This document shows, in pieces, positions 8,238 to 16,043 of a stretch of 27,238 nt of DNA. How positions within the stretch are numbered: position 1 is the first letter of the stretch; every line of letters begins with the position of its first letter. This DNA is from Abditibacteriota bacterium. GTDB lineage: Bacteria; Armatimonadota; UBA5829. The position numbers and the translations under genes were made by a program. Below the pieces are notes generated by a model. The model saw nothing but the letters and a program-made list of their open reading frames with translations, made no database searches and had not been told where the DNA came from. The DNA lies in the NCBI GenBank assembly GCA_017959625.1, contig JAGDAG010000294.1, forward strand, positions 1 to 27,238, in the 5' to 3' direction.

Positions 8238-9325
8238 TGGAAGACAATTCCTTCAACAGTCTGATCCCCTTCGGCCCCCAGCACCCGGTCCTGCCGGAGC
8301 CTATCCAGATAAAACTGGTGCTGGAGGATGAAAAAATAATCAGCGCCGAACCCGCTATCGGCTACGTGCACAGAGGCCTGGAGAAGCTGGCGGAGAAAAA
8401 GGATATACACCAAAGCATATACGTGGTGGAAAGGATCTGCGGCATCTGCAGCTTTATGCACGCCCTCTGCTATTGCCAGGGACTGGAAGAGCTTACGGGA
8501 ACGGAGGTCCCTCCCAGGGCCCGCTATCTGCGGACCATCTGGGGGGAGCTCCACAGGACCCACAGCCACCTGCTTTGGCTGGGGCTCATGGCGGACAGCT
8601 ACGGCTTTGAATCGCTGTTTTATCAGTGCTGGCGCATAAGGGAAAAGGTGCTGGATATCATGGAGGCCACCGCAGGAAGCAGAGTCATAATCTCCGCAAA
8701 CATACTGGGCGGCGTCCGGCGGGACATAGGCCCCGATATGCTCGGGCATATACAAAAAACGGCAAAAGAGATCGCGGACTCGCTGCGGGACATAGAAAAA
8801 GTTTTCCTCAACGACTATACGGTGTGCCATCGCACCCAGGGCATAGGGATCCTCACAAAGGAGGAGGCCTACGAACTCGGCGCCGTAGGGCCCGTGCTCA
8901 GGGCGTCGGGAGTTCCTCAGGACGTCCGCAGCCTGGGCTATGCCGCCTACGGGGAGCTGGATTTCGAGCCGGCAACGGAAACCGCCGGCGATTCCTATGC
9001 CCGCACAAAGGTACGGCTGAAGGAGCTCCGGAACGCGCTGTCTCTCATAATACAGGCTGCGGAAAAGATCCCGGAAGGAGAGATCAGCGTAAAGCTTGCC
9101 CGTAAGCCCGAAGGGGAAACGGTCTCCCGCCTGGAACAGCCCAGAGGGGAATGTCTTTATTACATAAAGGCAAACGGCACGGACGTGCTTTCGAGAGTAA
9201 GAGTGAGGACCCCCACCTTTGCAAACATCCCTGCCCTGCTCAAAATGCTGCCGGGGCACCAGCTTTCGGCGCTTCCGGTGATCCTGCTTTCCATAGATCC
9301 CTGTATCAGCTGTACGGAGAGGTGA
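8237..9325 (+). CDS. echE: Ech-type [NiFe] hydrogenase large (catalytic) subunit, NuoD-like
   Basis: 362 residues. The two NiFe-ligand motifs are intact: RICGIC at 66-71 (Cys68, Cys71) and DPCISCTER at 354-362 (Cys356, Cys359). The N-terminus (PFGPQHP at 11-17, then GYVHRGLEK at 42-50) is the usual opening of group 4 large subunits. The enzyme would reduce protons with electrons from ferredoxin via EchC and EchF, or run in reverse. The protein ends three residues after the last cysteine ligand, so there is no C-terminal peptide for a HycI-type protease to remove. Lack of this extension is a known trait of Ech and CooH large subunits. Hyp maturation genes are not in the window. Confidence 0.95.
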   Translation: MEDNSFNSLIPFGPQHPVLPEPIQIKLVLEDEKIISAEPAIGYVHRGLEKLAEKKDIHQSIYVVERICGICSFMHALCYCQGLEELTGTEVPPRARYLRTIWGELHRTHSHLLWLGLMADSYGFESLFYQCWRIREKVLDIMEATAGSRVIISANILGGVRRDIGPDMLGHIQKTAKEIADSLRDIEKVFLNDYTVCHRTQGIGILTKEEAYELGAVGPVLRASGVPQDVRSLGYAAYGELDFEPATETAGDSYARTKVRLKELRNALSLIIQAAEKIPEGEISVKLARKPEGETVSRLEQPRGECLYYIKANGTDVLSRVRVRTPTFANIPALLKMLPGHQLSALPVILLSIDPCISCTER

Positions 9326-9329
9326 CGGT

Positions 9330-9860
9330 ATGTTTGAGTTTTTAAGGCCGGTTTTCAGAAATCTTCTCCGGAGGCCATCTACCAGAGAATACCCCTTTGC
9401 CGTTCGGGAGCCCTTCCGGGACGCCAGGGGGCATATAGAAGGCATCGACAGGGAAAAATGCGTCTTCTGCGGGATATGCGCAAAAAAATGTCCCGCAGAC
9501 GCCATCCGCGTCGACAGGCAGGAAAGAGTCTGGGAGCTTGACAGCTTCAAATGCGTGGTATGCAGCGTGTGCGCCGAAAGCTGCCCCAAAAAATGCATTT
9601 CCGTCAGCCCCGTCCACCGCGCCCCCGCAGGTGAAAAAAGCCGCTGCGCCATAGAAGGCGCGAAAATGGAAACGCCGAAAAAGCCGGCGGGGATAAACAA
9701 AGAAGCGTGCGTTTTCTGCGGGATATGCGCAAAGGCGTGCCCGGAGGGGGCTATATCCGTGGACAGAACGGAAAAGATGTGGTCTTTGGATAAAGAAAAA
9801 TGCGCCGGCTGTATGGCCTGCGCCGAAAAATGCCCTAAAAAAGCCATTATCGCCGAATAG
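9330..9860 (+). CDS. echF: Ech-type hydrogenase ferredoxin subunit with four [4Fe-4S] motifs
   Basis: 176 residues. This subunit passes electrons from ferredoxin to the hydrogenase core. Four CxxCxxCxxxC motifs are present: Cys44/47/50/54, Cys75/78/81/85, Cys127/130/133/137 and Cys158/161/164/168. The usual EchF has two. Residues 39-93 and 122-176 are clearly duplicates offset by 83 residues. At DNA level TTCTGCGGGATATGCGCAAA occurs at both 9465-9484 and 9714-9733, exactly 249 bases apart. The N-terminal 30 residues (MFEFLRPVFRNLLRRP) look like the usual anchor to the complex. The gene starts four bases after echE with a GGTGA-type site and is last in the operon. A polyferredoxin fused in place is the best description. 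Confidence 0.9.
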   Translation: MFEFLRPVFRNLLRRPSTREYPFAVREPFRDARGHIEGIDREKCVFCGICAKKCPADAIRVDRQERVWELDSFKCVVCSVCAESCPKKCISVSPVHRAPAGEKSRCAIEGAKMETPKKPAGINKEACVFCGICAKACPEGAISVDRTEKMWSLDKEKCAGCMACAEKCPKKAIIAE

Positions 9861-9943
9861 CGGCCATAGGGCAGCGAAACCAAGCGGCAGTTTTTAAGAA
9901 GCATCCCCCCTTGTTTTACGGACAGCCGCCGACTCTAAAAAAT

Positions 9944-9976
9944 AACGGGTCTCTTTCTTTTGGAAAGAGACCCGTT
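9944..9976 (-). terminator. Strong terminator of the 10000-11619 unit
   Basis: A perfect 14-base-pair stem (AACGGGTCTCTTTC at 9944-9957 with its complement at 9963-9976) and a five-base loop. On the minus strand the stem is followed by ATTTTTTAG, so it serves the reductase gene. On the plus side no T-run follows, so it may stop ech transcription only weakly. The 83 bases between echF and this hairpin show no better plus-strand terminator. Confidence 0.85.
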
Positions 9977-9999
9977 GCAAAACTTATGATCCCCCAATT

Positions 10000-10515
10000 T
10001 CAGATGGTGCGGGCAAATTCTTTTATTTCCTTAAGCTTCTTTTCCGATTTGTTTTCCTCTCCCCAGGCCGTGATGATACCGCTGTTCCCTATGCCCATAA
10101 AGCCGAGCATATCCTTGAACTGACAAACAGAGGCGCTATAGACCCCGTCGGAGGCGGAGCTGAGGAGCAAAGCCATCCGGCGGACCTTTTCCGGACGCAT
10201 CAGGGCGTAAAACCTCTGGACCGCCGCCTGCAGCTGGGCAGACGGTGCAAAATAATAAACGGGGGAAGCCAAAACCACAAATTCCGCTTCTCTGAGAAGG
10301 GGATATATCTTCTGCATATCATCCTTCAGAGCGCACTCTCCGTTCCCCTTGCCGTGGCAGTATTCACAGGCGCGGCACCCTTTTATATCCATACGTCCCA
10401 CGTTCATTATCTCCACGCTGTGCCCGGCAGCCTCGGCGCCTTCCTTAAAAGCGGCGCACATAGCCGCGGTGTTGCCTTTTTGTCTGGGACTTCCGTTAAG
10501 TATCAGGACTTTCAT
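10000..10515 (-). CDS. NAD(P)H-dependent flavin reductase, iron-sulfur flavoprotein type
   Basis: 171 residues with a flavodoxin-like fold. The N-terminal LILNGSPRQKGNT (residues 3-15) is the FMN-phosphate loop. ASPVYYFAPSAQLQ (about 84-97) is the second FMN-contact region. A cysteine cluster in GCRACEYCHGKGNGEC (about 46-61) matches the compact motif of the iron-sulfur flavoprotein family, which can hold a [4Fe-4S] cluster. Such proteins reduce flavins, quinones, O2 or disulfide-type targets in anaerobes. The true electron acceptor is unknown. It is the last gene of a three-gene overlapping unit, with a TCCTCC complement (10521-10526) giving a strong ribosome site inside the exonuclease gene. 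It ends 23 bases before the terminator. Confidence 0.82.
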   Translation of the reverse strand: MKVLILNGSPRQKGNTAAMCAAFKEGAEAAGHSVEIMNVGRMDIKGCRACEYCHGKGNGECALKDDMQKIYPLLREAEFVVLASPVYYFAPSAQLQAAVQRFYALMRPEKVRRMALLLSSASDGVYSASVCQFKDMLGFMGIGNSGIITAWGEENKSEKKLKEIKEFARTI

Positions 10516-11110
10516 TCATATCCTCCGTAAAACACTCTTCATTTATCATTTCAAACAATGCCAGATAGCATCCGTGAGCCGCATAAACGTCCCCCAGGGC
10601 TCTGTGGGCGTTTCGGTTCTCTACGCCCAGCCTGCCGCACAGGGCCTCAAGACTGTGGGAAAGCCGGCCGTATTTCTTTTTGGTAAAAACTCTTCTGCTC
10701 AGCTGCATGGTATCGAGGTAGGGGTTCGGAAGATCTCTCCCCGATACCAGGCGGGAATAATAGCTCAGAAAACGCAGGTCGAAGGTCACGTTATGCCCTA
10801 TTACCGGCAGATCGCCCACAAAAGCCAGAAAGCCGGGAATGACCTTCCCGGCGGGAAGAGAAAACCGCAGGGTCTCCGAAGAGATGCCCGTCAGCCTTGT
10901 TACATCCGGGGGGACAGGGCCTTCCGGCCTGACGGTTTCGCTGAATTCCTCTTTTACGGCAAAGCCTTCCACCCGGACGGCGGCGGCTTCGATTATCTCG
11001 GCTCCCCGGAACGGGTCAAGGCCCGTGGTCTCCAGGTCGAGACAAACGTAATCCGCCGGCAGCCGGTCAGGGTCCGGCCACTTGTGAAGCGTTATTCTTT
11101 GTTCAGCCAT
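10496..11110 (-). CDS. DnaQ-like DEDDh 3'-5' exonuclease
   Basis: 204 residues. The exonuclease motifs are intact: DLETTG at 25-30 (Asp25, Glu27), GHNVTFDLRF at 105-114 with Asp111, and AHRALGDV at 168-175 with His169 and Asp174. This is the DEDDh set of the DNA polymerase III epsilon and RNase T superfamily. The protein lacks the long C-terminal part that binds the polymerase in E. coli DnaQ, so it may be a stand-alone repair or RNA-trimming nuclease rather than the replicative proofreader. Its start overlaps the preceding gene by 19 bases and its end overlaps the reductase gene by 20, so the three are tightly coupled. Confidence 0.88.
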   Translation of the reverse strand: MAEQRITLHKWPDPDRLPADYVCLDLETTGLDPFRGAEIIEAAAVRVEGFAVKEEFSETVRPEGPVPPDVTRLTGISSETLRFSLPAGKVIPGFLAFVGDLPVIGHNVTFDLRFLSYYSRLVSGRDLPNPYLDTMQLSRRVFTKKKYGRLSHSLEALCGRLGVENRNAHRALGDVYAAHGCYLALFEMINEECFTEDMNESPDT

Positions 11111-11619
11111 TCGGCAAGGGCCTTTCTGCCCTCCGGTGACAATTCGTCTGCCATTTTCATGAGCATCTTCAGCTTTTCCGCCTCGCCCGCTCTCCGGAAA
11201 CCTGCCTCGGGCCCCGCTTCGGGAGGAACTGCATCTCTTCCCAGATAGCGGACGGTTATCCTGCTTTTATCGGCATTGAAATAATCCATCAGGGCGTTGG
11301 CCAGATTCACAGCCTTCACTGCGCTGAGATTGCCTTCAAAAAACATCCCGTTATCCAGATCTATGGGCCAGTTGAGATACGCCTTGTCCTCGTAGCAGAA
11401 ATACTCTCTCGTCCCGGGGATGGTGAATTTGCTCAGATCCGTGCCGGGATGATCTTTGAGAAGCCTGTTTGCCAAAGCCTTTACCATTTTCATCCAGGTT
11501 TTGGACTTGGTGAATATTACTTCTTCATCATCGCCGTATTTAAGAGCGTATGCCTTGGTGTAGGCCATATTCGGAATATTATTCCAGTCTATCACAAAAG
11601 TCTGTTCGTTCTGTTCCAT
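11092..11619 (-). CDS. Conserved-looking hypothetical protein, 175 residues
   Basis: I do not recognise this family. The protein is soluble with no signal peptide or membrane segment. The N-terminal 110 residues mix aromatic and charged positions (FVIDWNNIPNMAYTKAY near the start). A Pro/Ala/Glu-rich linker follows around 130-145, and then an amphipathic helix pair (KLKMLMKMADELSPEGRKALAEWL). There are no cysteine clusters and no nucleotide-binding loops. It is first in the unit with the exonuclease and the flavin reductase and overlaps the exonuclease start by 19 bases. A good AAGGAGT site (complement at 11629-11635) precedes the ATG. Its coupling to the exonuclease hints at a nucleic-acid or regulatory partner, but that is only inference. 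Confidence 0.8.
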   Translation of the reverse strand: MEQNEQTFVIDWNNIPNMAYTKAYALKYGDDEEVIFTKSKTWMKMVKALANRLLKDHPGTDLSKFTIPGTREYFCYEDKAYLNWPIDLDNGMFFEGNLSAVKAVNLANALMDYFNADKSRITVRYLGRDAVPPEAGPEAGFRRAGEAEKLKMLMKMADELSPEGRKALAEWLNKE

Positions 11620-11675
11620 TGATGCGCCACTCCTTAAAAAATCTGTTTTTCTTCCAAAGACTGAACACTAATATT

Positions 11676-11705
11676 ATTATATCACAAGATATATTATATT
11701 TGTAA
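11676..11705 (-). promoter_or_regulatory. Possible promoter of the 11619-10000 unit
   Basis: On the minus strand TTACAA (11700-11705) and a perfect TATAAT (11676-11681) are 18 bases apart, within a very AT-rich stretch. The -35 is a weak match, and a second TATAAT lies at 11693-11698. The region is the only AT-rich block upstream of the gene. Confidence 0.45.
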
Positions 11706-11727
11706 GAAATACAGGCCATATACCGAT

Positions 11728-11764
11728 AAAACGGGGAGTCTCCCGAAAAAGACGCCCCGTTTTT
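11728..11764. terminator. Bidirectional-looking terminator after the Gfo/Idh gene
   Basis: AAAACGGGG (11728-11736) pairs with CCCCGTTTT (11755-11763), with a further GTC/GAC pairing inside. A-rich and T-rich flanks lie on both sides. It sits directly after the stop codon of the oxidoreductase gene (minus strand) and probably ends that transcript. Confidence 0.75.
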
Positions 11765-11767
11765 ACG

Positions 11768-12997
11768 CTATCCTCTTCTTTTCATCTTCTCATACTCTTC
11801 GTCGGGGATATCCGCATCTCCGAAGGAGCACGAGCAGGGAGGCTGGCCCGGCAGATGGGCGAGAGCGGGATCGGCGCAGTAATAGTCGTTGCGGTACTGC
11901 TCCCGGTTTTCCTTTTTCCTCAGATCCGGACACTCTATGGGAGCGTTGCCGGAAAAGAGAGATTTAAGCCCCAGGGTCCCGAGCATGGTCATATCCACCG
12001 CGGTATATACGTCTATTGCGTTTTCCTTTCCTTCCCTGTCCAGAATGGAGTCAAGGAAATACTGCATGGTGAAAAAGTCCGAGCCTCCGTGGCCTTCCAC
12101 CGATTTGGAAAGCTCGTTTTCATTATCAAACACCGGAGTGTAATAGTCGCCTTTCTTCTGGTCGTGTATCCAGGTGTGCAGCTTGTCCCACCGTTCTCCG
12201 TAGCGGTCCGATTCCATATGGCCGTTGGTGCCGTAAACGCAATACCATATGGACTCCTCCTGCCGGCGGTAGCCCGAGGTGAGGAACTTGCCCATACCGC
12301 CGTTCTCAAACTGGACGCAGAGCATAGAACCGTCGCCCTTGCGGGCAGTGTAGGTCCTGTTGAGCCTGTTGGGGTTCTCGAATGCCACCACCTTCACCGG
12401 CCTGAGGCCCGTTATGCTTATTATGGGGCCTGCCGCATGGGTGCAGTAAAAGGTGGAGGGCGCCCAGTTGCGCCAGTGGTTCCGTTCCCCGTAGGTGATA
12501 TCGGCCCAGATAGGCTCGCAGTCGTGGACGTATTCCCCTTCGCCCTGCAAAAACTCTCCTATATCGCCTCTGCGGTAGATCTTGCGCATCTCCCAGGTGC
12601 TGCGGAAGTAGGAATAATTTTCGGCATAGGTATACACCTTGCCCGAGCGTTCCACAGCCTCTATCAAAGCCACAGCCTCCGCCATGTTCTGCATACACAG
12701 CACCTCGCTGGTGACGTGTCTGCCGGAATCAAGGCATCTCACCGCATACGGAGCGTGCTCGGTGGCATAGTTTGCCAGCACCACCGCATCCATATCATGC
12801 TCCAGAAATTTGTCAAAGTCTTCATACAGGGTCACTTTTTCCCCGTATTTCTCCGCCAGATTGCGGCAGTTCTCCAGAGCGGGCCTGTATTTGTCGCATA
12901 TGGCCACCAGTTCGGCGTCGGGATGCTGGCTCATGACTCCCACCATAGTGGAGCCCCGGCCTGCGCCGAAAACTCCGATCCTGATTTTTTTACTCAT
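11768..12997 (-). CDS. Gfo/Idh/MocA-family NAD(P)-dependent oxidoreductase
   Basis: 409 residues. The N-terminal Rossmann domain opens with IRIGVFGAGRGS (5-16), which binds NAD(P). The C-terminal alpha/beta domain holds the sugar site. Members oxidise or reduce sugars, inositols and related polyols, and some hydrolyse glycosides by a redox mechanism. The usual EKP motif, whose lysine helps catalysis, appears here as EVL (98-100), so the lysine is missing. Variants with EVP-type motifs are known among relatives in polysaccharide-degrading bacteria. No export signal is visible, so it should act in the cytoplasm. It follows the GxGYxYP gene on the same strand by 85 bases, with GGAG just before the ATG. 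A role in converting a sugar released by that enzyme is plausible. Confidence 0.87.
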   Translation of the reverse strand: MSKKIRIGVFGAGRGSTMVGVMSQHPDAELVAICDKYRPALENCRNLAEKYGEKVTLYEDFDKFLEHDMDAVVLANYATEHAPYAVRCLDSGRHVTSEVLCMQNMAEAVALIEAVERSGKVYTYAENYSYFRSTWEMRKIYRRGDIGEFLQGEGEYVHDCEPIWADITYGERNHWRNWAPSTFYCTHAAGPIISITGLRPVKVVAFENPNRLNRTYTARKGDGSMLCVQFENGGMGKFLTSGYRRQEESIWYCVYGTNGHMESDRYGERWDKLHTWIHDQKKGDYYTPVFDNENELSKSVEGHGGSDFFTMQYFLDSILDREGKENAIDVYTAVDMTMLGTLGLKSLFSGNAPIECPDLRKKENREQYRNDYYCADPALAHLPGQPPCSCSFGDADIPDEEYEKMKRRG

Positions 12998-13082
12998 GAT
13001 ATCTCCTTTCCTGGCGGCGTCCGCCGTTCGGATCGCAGCGGCTCCGCCGGTTTTTATTTCCGAAAAATAAAGCGTTATCAGA
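12998..13082 (-). other. Structured intergenic segment between the GxGYxYP and Gfo/Idh genes
   Basis: The gap holds a 7-base-pair AT stem (TTTATTT 13053-13059 with AAATAAA 13065-13071) and GC-rich short palindromes around 13010-13050 (GGCG/CGCC, CGGC/GCCG). No convincing T-run follows on the minus strand. It may slow or protect the mRNA, or be a weak attenuator between the genes. Confidence 0.3.
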
Positions 13083-15986
13083 TCAGCGTTTCTTTTTTAA
13101 AATGCTCACGCCGTCCACCCTTATGGAATCGCTGCCGCTTTTCCAGTGGATCCTGTATTCCGCCTGTCCGCCGGTCCATTCAAAGGGAAGGTAAATATTT
13201 ACAGGCTCTCCTGCGGGCAGCTCCTTCCGGGAGATATCCCTTCCCGCCGTGTCTGCTTCGGAGCCGGCAGCTACCACGTCTGCTTCGCACACGTCTTCGC
13301 CGTCTCCTTTTTCGTCAAGCCTCATAATATTGAACACAGCCACGTACCGTCCGGGCTCCAACGGTTCGTAAGGCCCGTATATAACGGCTCCGTCCCGGGT
13401 CTCGCCGCTTACGGCTTTTCTGTATCTGTTGCCCTCGGCGTCGGTATAAACGTCTGCATTTATGGAGGGCAGCGCATCCGCCGGGTGATGCGCCGCAAGC
13501 TTGTAGTCCCTTATATCCTCTCCCGTTCCCTTCAGATCGTACGTCCTGAGGAGCACGCCCTGTTTTTTGGTCTTTCCATCAAAGGCCGCCTCAAGATATA
13601 CCAAACCGTTCATGGGAGCAAACCTCATTTCAAGGGCCTCTCTTTTCCCCGGCTCCAGCATGACCTTCAGCGGTTCGCTGTCGGCGCCCGCAAGGGTAAA
13701 CGCCGCTTCCAGGGCTTCGCCTGCGGTGTTCTTAGCCGTAAATGAAAGGGCAGCATCCTCCCCGCCCATACAGATGTCCTCTCCCGGAACGCTTAAGAGC
13801 AGCCTTTCGCTCTGCAGATATTCCTTTTCCAGAGCGGCGATCTCTTCGGCGCTGACGAACACGTATTCCTCCGGCAGCAGCTCGGCGATGCGTTCCACTA
13901 TAGCGGAGTCATAGCCCCAGTTGCACAAAAAAGCATGGATAAAGGCAGGCTCGCCCTCCTTGACGGCAGGAAAGGACGTTATCTCCTTAGCCATGTGCTG
14001 CGCCGCATATTCCCTCCGGGTGTCAGAGGTGTCCCAGGTAGTGGAGGAACGCAGGACCGGCATGCCCCCGGCAGTCAGGAACACGCTGTCGCTGTAACGG
14101 GTAACGTTTCTGAAATAATCGGGAAACTGTCCCCCGAGCCACGGAAGCCCCTCCGCGATCTCCCATATTTCCTTTTCTGTCACGTGCATGGGAAACAATA
14201 CCCTCAGATCCATCTTTTTCATGTATCTGTCCGTCAGCTCCAGAAAGCCTCCGAACACGGGGGCTCTGTCCTTATACCTTTTGCCGTAAAGCGCCGGATA
14301 AGTGTATCCCACCCCCGATACCGCCGCGCCGAAGGTATCGTTTTCCGTTGCAGTGGAATAATAATAGTCCATTATATCGGGAAGCAGTATGCACGATGCG
14401 GGAGATATGGTCCAGGTGATGGGGACGCTTCCCCTTTCCTTTCTGTGCCACCTCCTGGGCCAGTTATCCGAAGAGATAACGGGCAGATTGTCGCCGTCGG
14501 ACATGGAAAAGGCCACGTAACGCTTAGCGCGGTCAAGGGTCAGCTTCCGGGGTTCCCTTTGCCTGAAGACCCCGGGACGGGCGCCGGAATGCACCGAGTA
14601 ATTGTTGCCCCCCGCGGAGCCCACCAGAAAGTGTCCGTATTCCGCAAAAAGCCCTACTCCGGCATGCTCTCCGATACCGATATCCGTGCCGGCCCAGGGG
14701 TAGCCCATTATGGGAGTGTTGGCCGGCAGGCTTGACAGCAGCAGGTTGACAAAGGCCATTTCCTCCTTCGGCGCGGAGACCGCAGTGGCGCCGTCTATCC
14801 TGCCGGGGATCCAGAACACGAATATCTTATGCTGCACCAGATAATCCCTGATGTTGAAAACGTTCCAGTTAAGACAGGAGGCCGTGTGGTGATAGAGCTT
14901 GTCCCAAAGGGTCGCGTATGCCCAGTAGTAGGGCTGGGCGTTGTTTTCAAACATGCCGCGCATATCCAGCCGCACCGGCAGCCCGTACCGTTCCGCAAGC
15001 CTTTCCGTGCAGATAAGACAATCATTTACCGAAGCGTACATGGTGGCTGCGTTTATGGTGGCCGGGATGCGCCTGTCGGTGATAACGGCGCCCCTATAGT
15101 ACTTTTTGAACTTTTTGACGGCGGCCTCCGGGGTGATACGGCTCACGGAATCGATATCCCCCCGTTCTTTCATCCAATCCAGCCAGCGGTTCTCCGCTTC
15201 GTCGTCTTTTGCGCATAAGAACAGCTGAGGACGGTCCCTGTTCACCAGCCCCTGCAGGCCTGCCAGCATCAGCTTGATATCATAAGGGAGCCCGGAGATA
15301 TCCGTCACGTACAGATGCCGCGCCACCGGCTTCGAAACGGGAAAAATATCTTCCCCGGGAAACTCCGGCGCAGTATATTCCAGATCTTTGGGATCAGGCC
15401 CGGGCACGATCTCCTCCAGCATGGGGACGTCGGAACCCGGCTTTTCCGGAAGAGGCCCCTCCCATGCGTATATATCCGCCTTGTCTATCCGGATATCGCA
15501 GTTCTGATCCCAGCGGACCACAGCCTCTATCTCTTTATGCTTTTCCAGCACCTCGAAGGGCACGGGGTAAAGCATATAGTCTTCCCCGCAGTCCTTTATC
15601 AGAAAGCTGCTGTCTCCGTATTTGATCTCCCCCCTGTTGGCGGTAGCCATGATACTGAAGGCGCGTAACTCGGGCACGGAATCAGACTTGTCGATCTTTA
15701 TACGGAACACCGCCGCGTACTTTCCCGGAGGAAGATCCCTGTACTGGCCGTAAAAAGCATATTCCGACGCGGCGTCCGCCACGCTGCAGAAGCGGGCAAG
15801 CCCGCCGGAAGCCTCGCTGTCCTTAACTATGGTCCCCGTCAGCCCGCCGCAATCTTCCGCCTCCCAGACCTCAAGGGGAGGAGCGGAAGTCCTGAACGCT
15901 TCCCCTCCCCTGACAAATTCGTCGGCAAAAACGCCGACGGCCAATAAAATAACGCATATTGCCGCTGAGATTTTTTTTACATACAT
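13083..15986 (-). CDS. Secreted GxGYxYP-type putative glycoside hydrolase
   Basis: 967 residues with a signal peptide (1-22). Residues 35-175 form a jelly-roll-like module (YGQYRDLPPGKYAAVFRIKI near 79-98). About 220-490 is the N-terminal part of the GxGYxYP family (HLYVTDISGLPYDIKLMLAG, then the GLVNRDRP stretch). The name-giving motif GVGYTYP is at 558-564, after MSDGDN (495-500). The C-terminal 130 residues contain a second module like the first (YGPYEPLEPGRYVAVFNI and SIRVDGVSI). The family is annotated as a putative glycoside hydrolase and is found near glycan-degradation genes; its substrate is not established. The gene heads the unit with the Gfo/Idh oxidoreductase. Two ATG codons near the start are possible; the first keeps the lysines of the signal. 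Confidence 0.85.
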   Translation of the reverse strand: MYVKKISAAICVILLAVGVFADEFVRGGEAFRTSAPPLEVWEAEDCGGLTGTIVKDSEASGGLARFCSVADAASEYAFYGQYRDLPPGKYAAVFRIKIDKSDSVPELRAFSIMATANRGEIKYGDSSFLIKDCGEDYMLYPVPFEVLEKHKEIEAVVRWDQNCDIRIDKADIYAWEGPLPEKPGSDVPMLEEIVPGPDPKDLEYTAPEFPGEDIFPVSKPVARHLYVTDISGLPYDIKLMLAGLQGLVNRDRPQLFLCAKDDEAENRWLDWMKERGDIDSVSRITPEAAVKKFKKYYRGAVITDRRIPATINAATMYASVNDCLICTERLAERYGLPVRLDMRGMFENNAQPYYWAYATLWDKLYHHTASCLNWNVFNIRDYLVQHKIFVFWIPGRIDGATAVSAPKEEMAFVNLLLSSLPANTPIMGYPWAGTDIGIGEHAGVGLFAEYGHFLVGSAGGNNYSVHSGARPGVFRQREPRKLTLDRAKRYVAFSMSDGDNLPVISSDNWPRRWHRKERGSVPITWTISPASCILLPDIMDYYYSTATENDTFGAAVSGVGYTYPALYGKRYKDRAPVFGGFLELTDRYMKKMDLRVLFPMHVTEKEIWEIAEGLPWLGGQFPDYFRNVTRYSDSVFLTAGGMPVLRSSTTWDTSDTRREYAAQHMAKEITSFPAVKEGEPAFIHAFLCNWGYDSAIVERIAELLPEEYVFVSAEEIAALEKEYLQSERLLLSVPGEDICMGGEDAALSFTAKNTAGEALEAAFTLAGADSEPLKVMLEPGKREALEMRFAPMNGLVYLEAAFDGKTKKQGVLLRTYDLKGTGEDIRDYKLAAHHPADALPSINADVYTDAEGNRYRKAVSGETRDGAVIYGPYEPLEPGRYVAVFNIMRLDEKGDGEDVCEADVVAAGSEADTAGRDISRKELPAGEPVNIYLPFEWTGGQAEYRIHWKSGSDSIRVDGVSILKKKR

Positions 15987-16024
15987 CGACCCGGAACCCT
16001 TGGTGATTGATAATACTGCTTTTC

Positions 16025-16033
16025 ATTATAGCA
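16025..16033 (-). promoter_or_regulatory. Extended -10 promoter of the GxGYxYP gene
   Basis: On the minus strand TGCTATAAT is a perfect extended -10 element (TGn plus TATAAT). It lies 39 bases upstream of the ATG at 15986. The -35 region is only a T-rich tract that belongs to the adjoining terminator cluster, so an extended -10 promoter without a good -35 is likely. Confidence 0.55.
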
Positions 16034-16043
16034 CAAAAAACAC

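Noticed and set aside
8192..9904. A 570-residue minus-strand frame across echE and echF
   Set aside because: It lies opposite genes with intact NiFe and FeS motifs and crosses their boundary; it is a shadow frame.
9861..9943. A dedicated plus-strand terminator for the ech operon
   Set aside because: Only a four-base-pair stem (GCCG/CGGC) near the stop codon and a short T-run at 9891-9895 without a stem were seen; not enough for a call.
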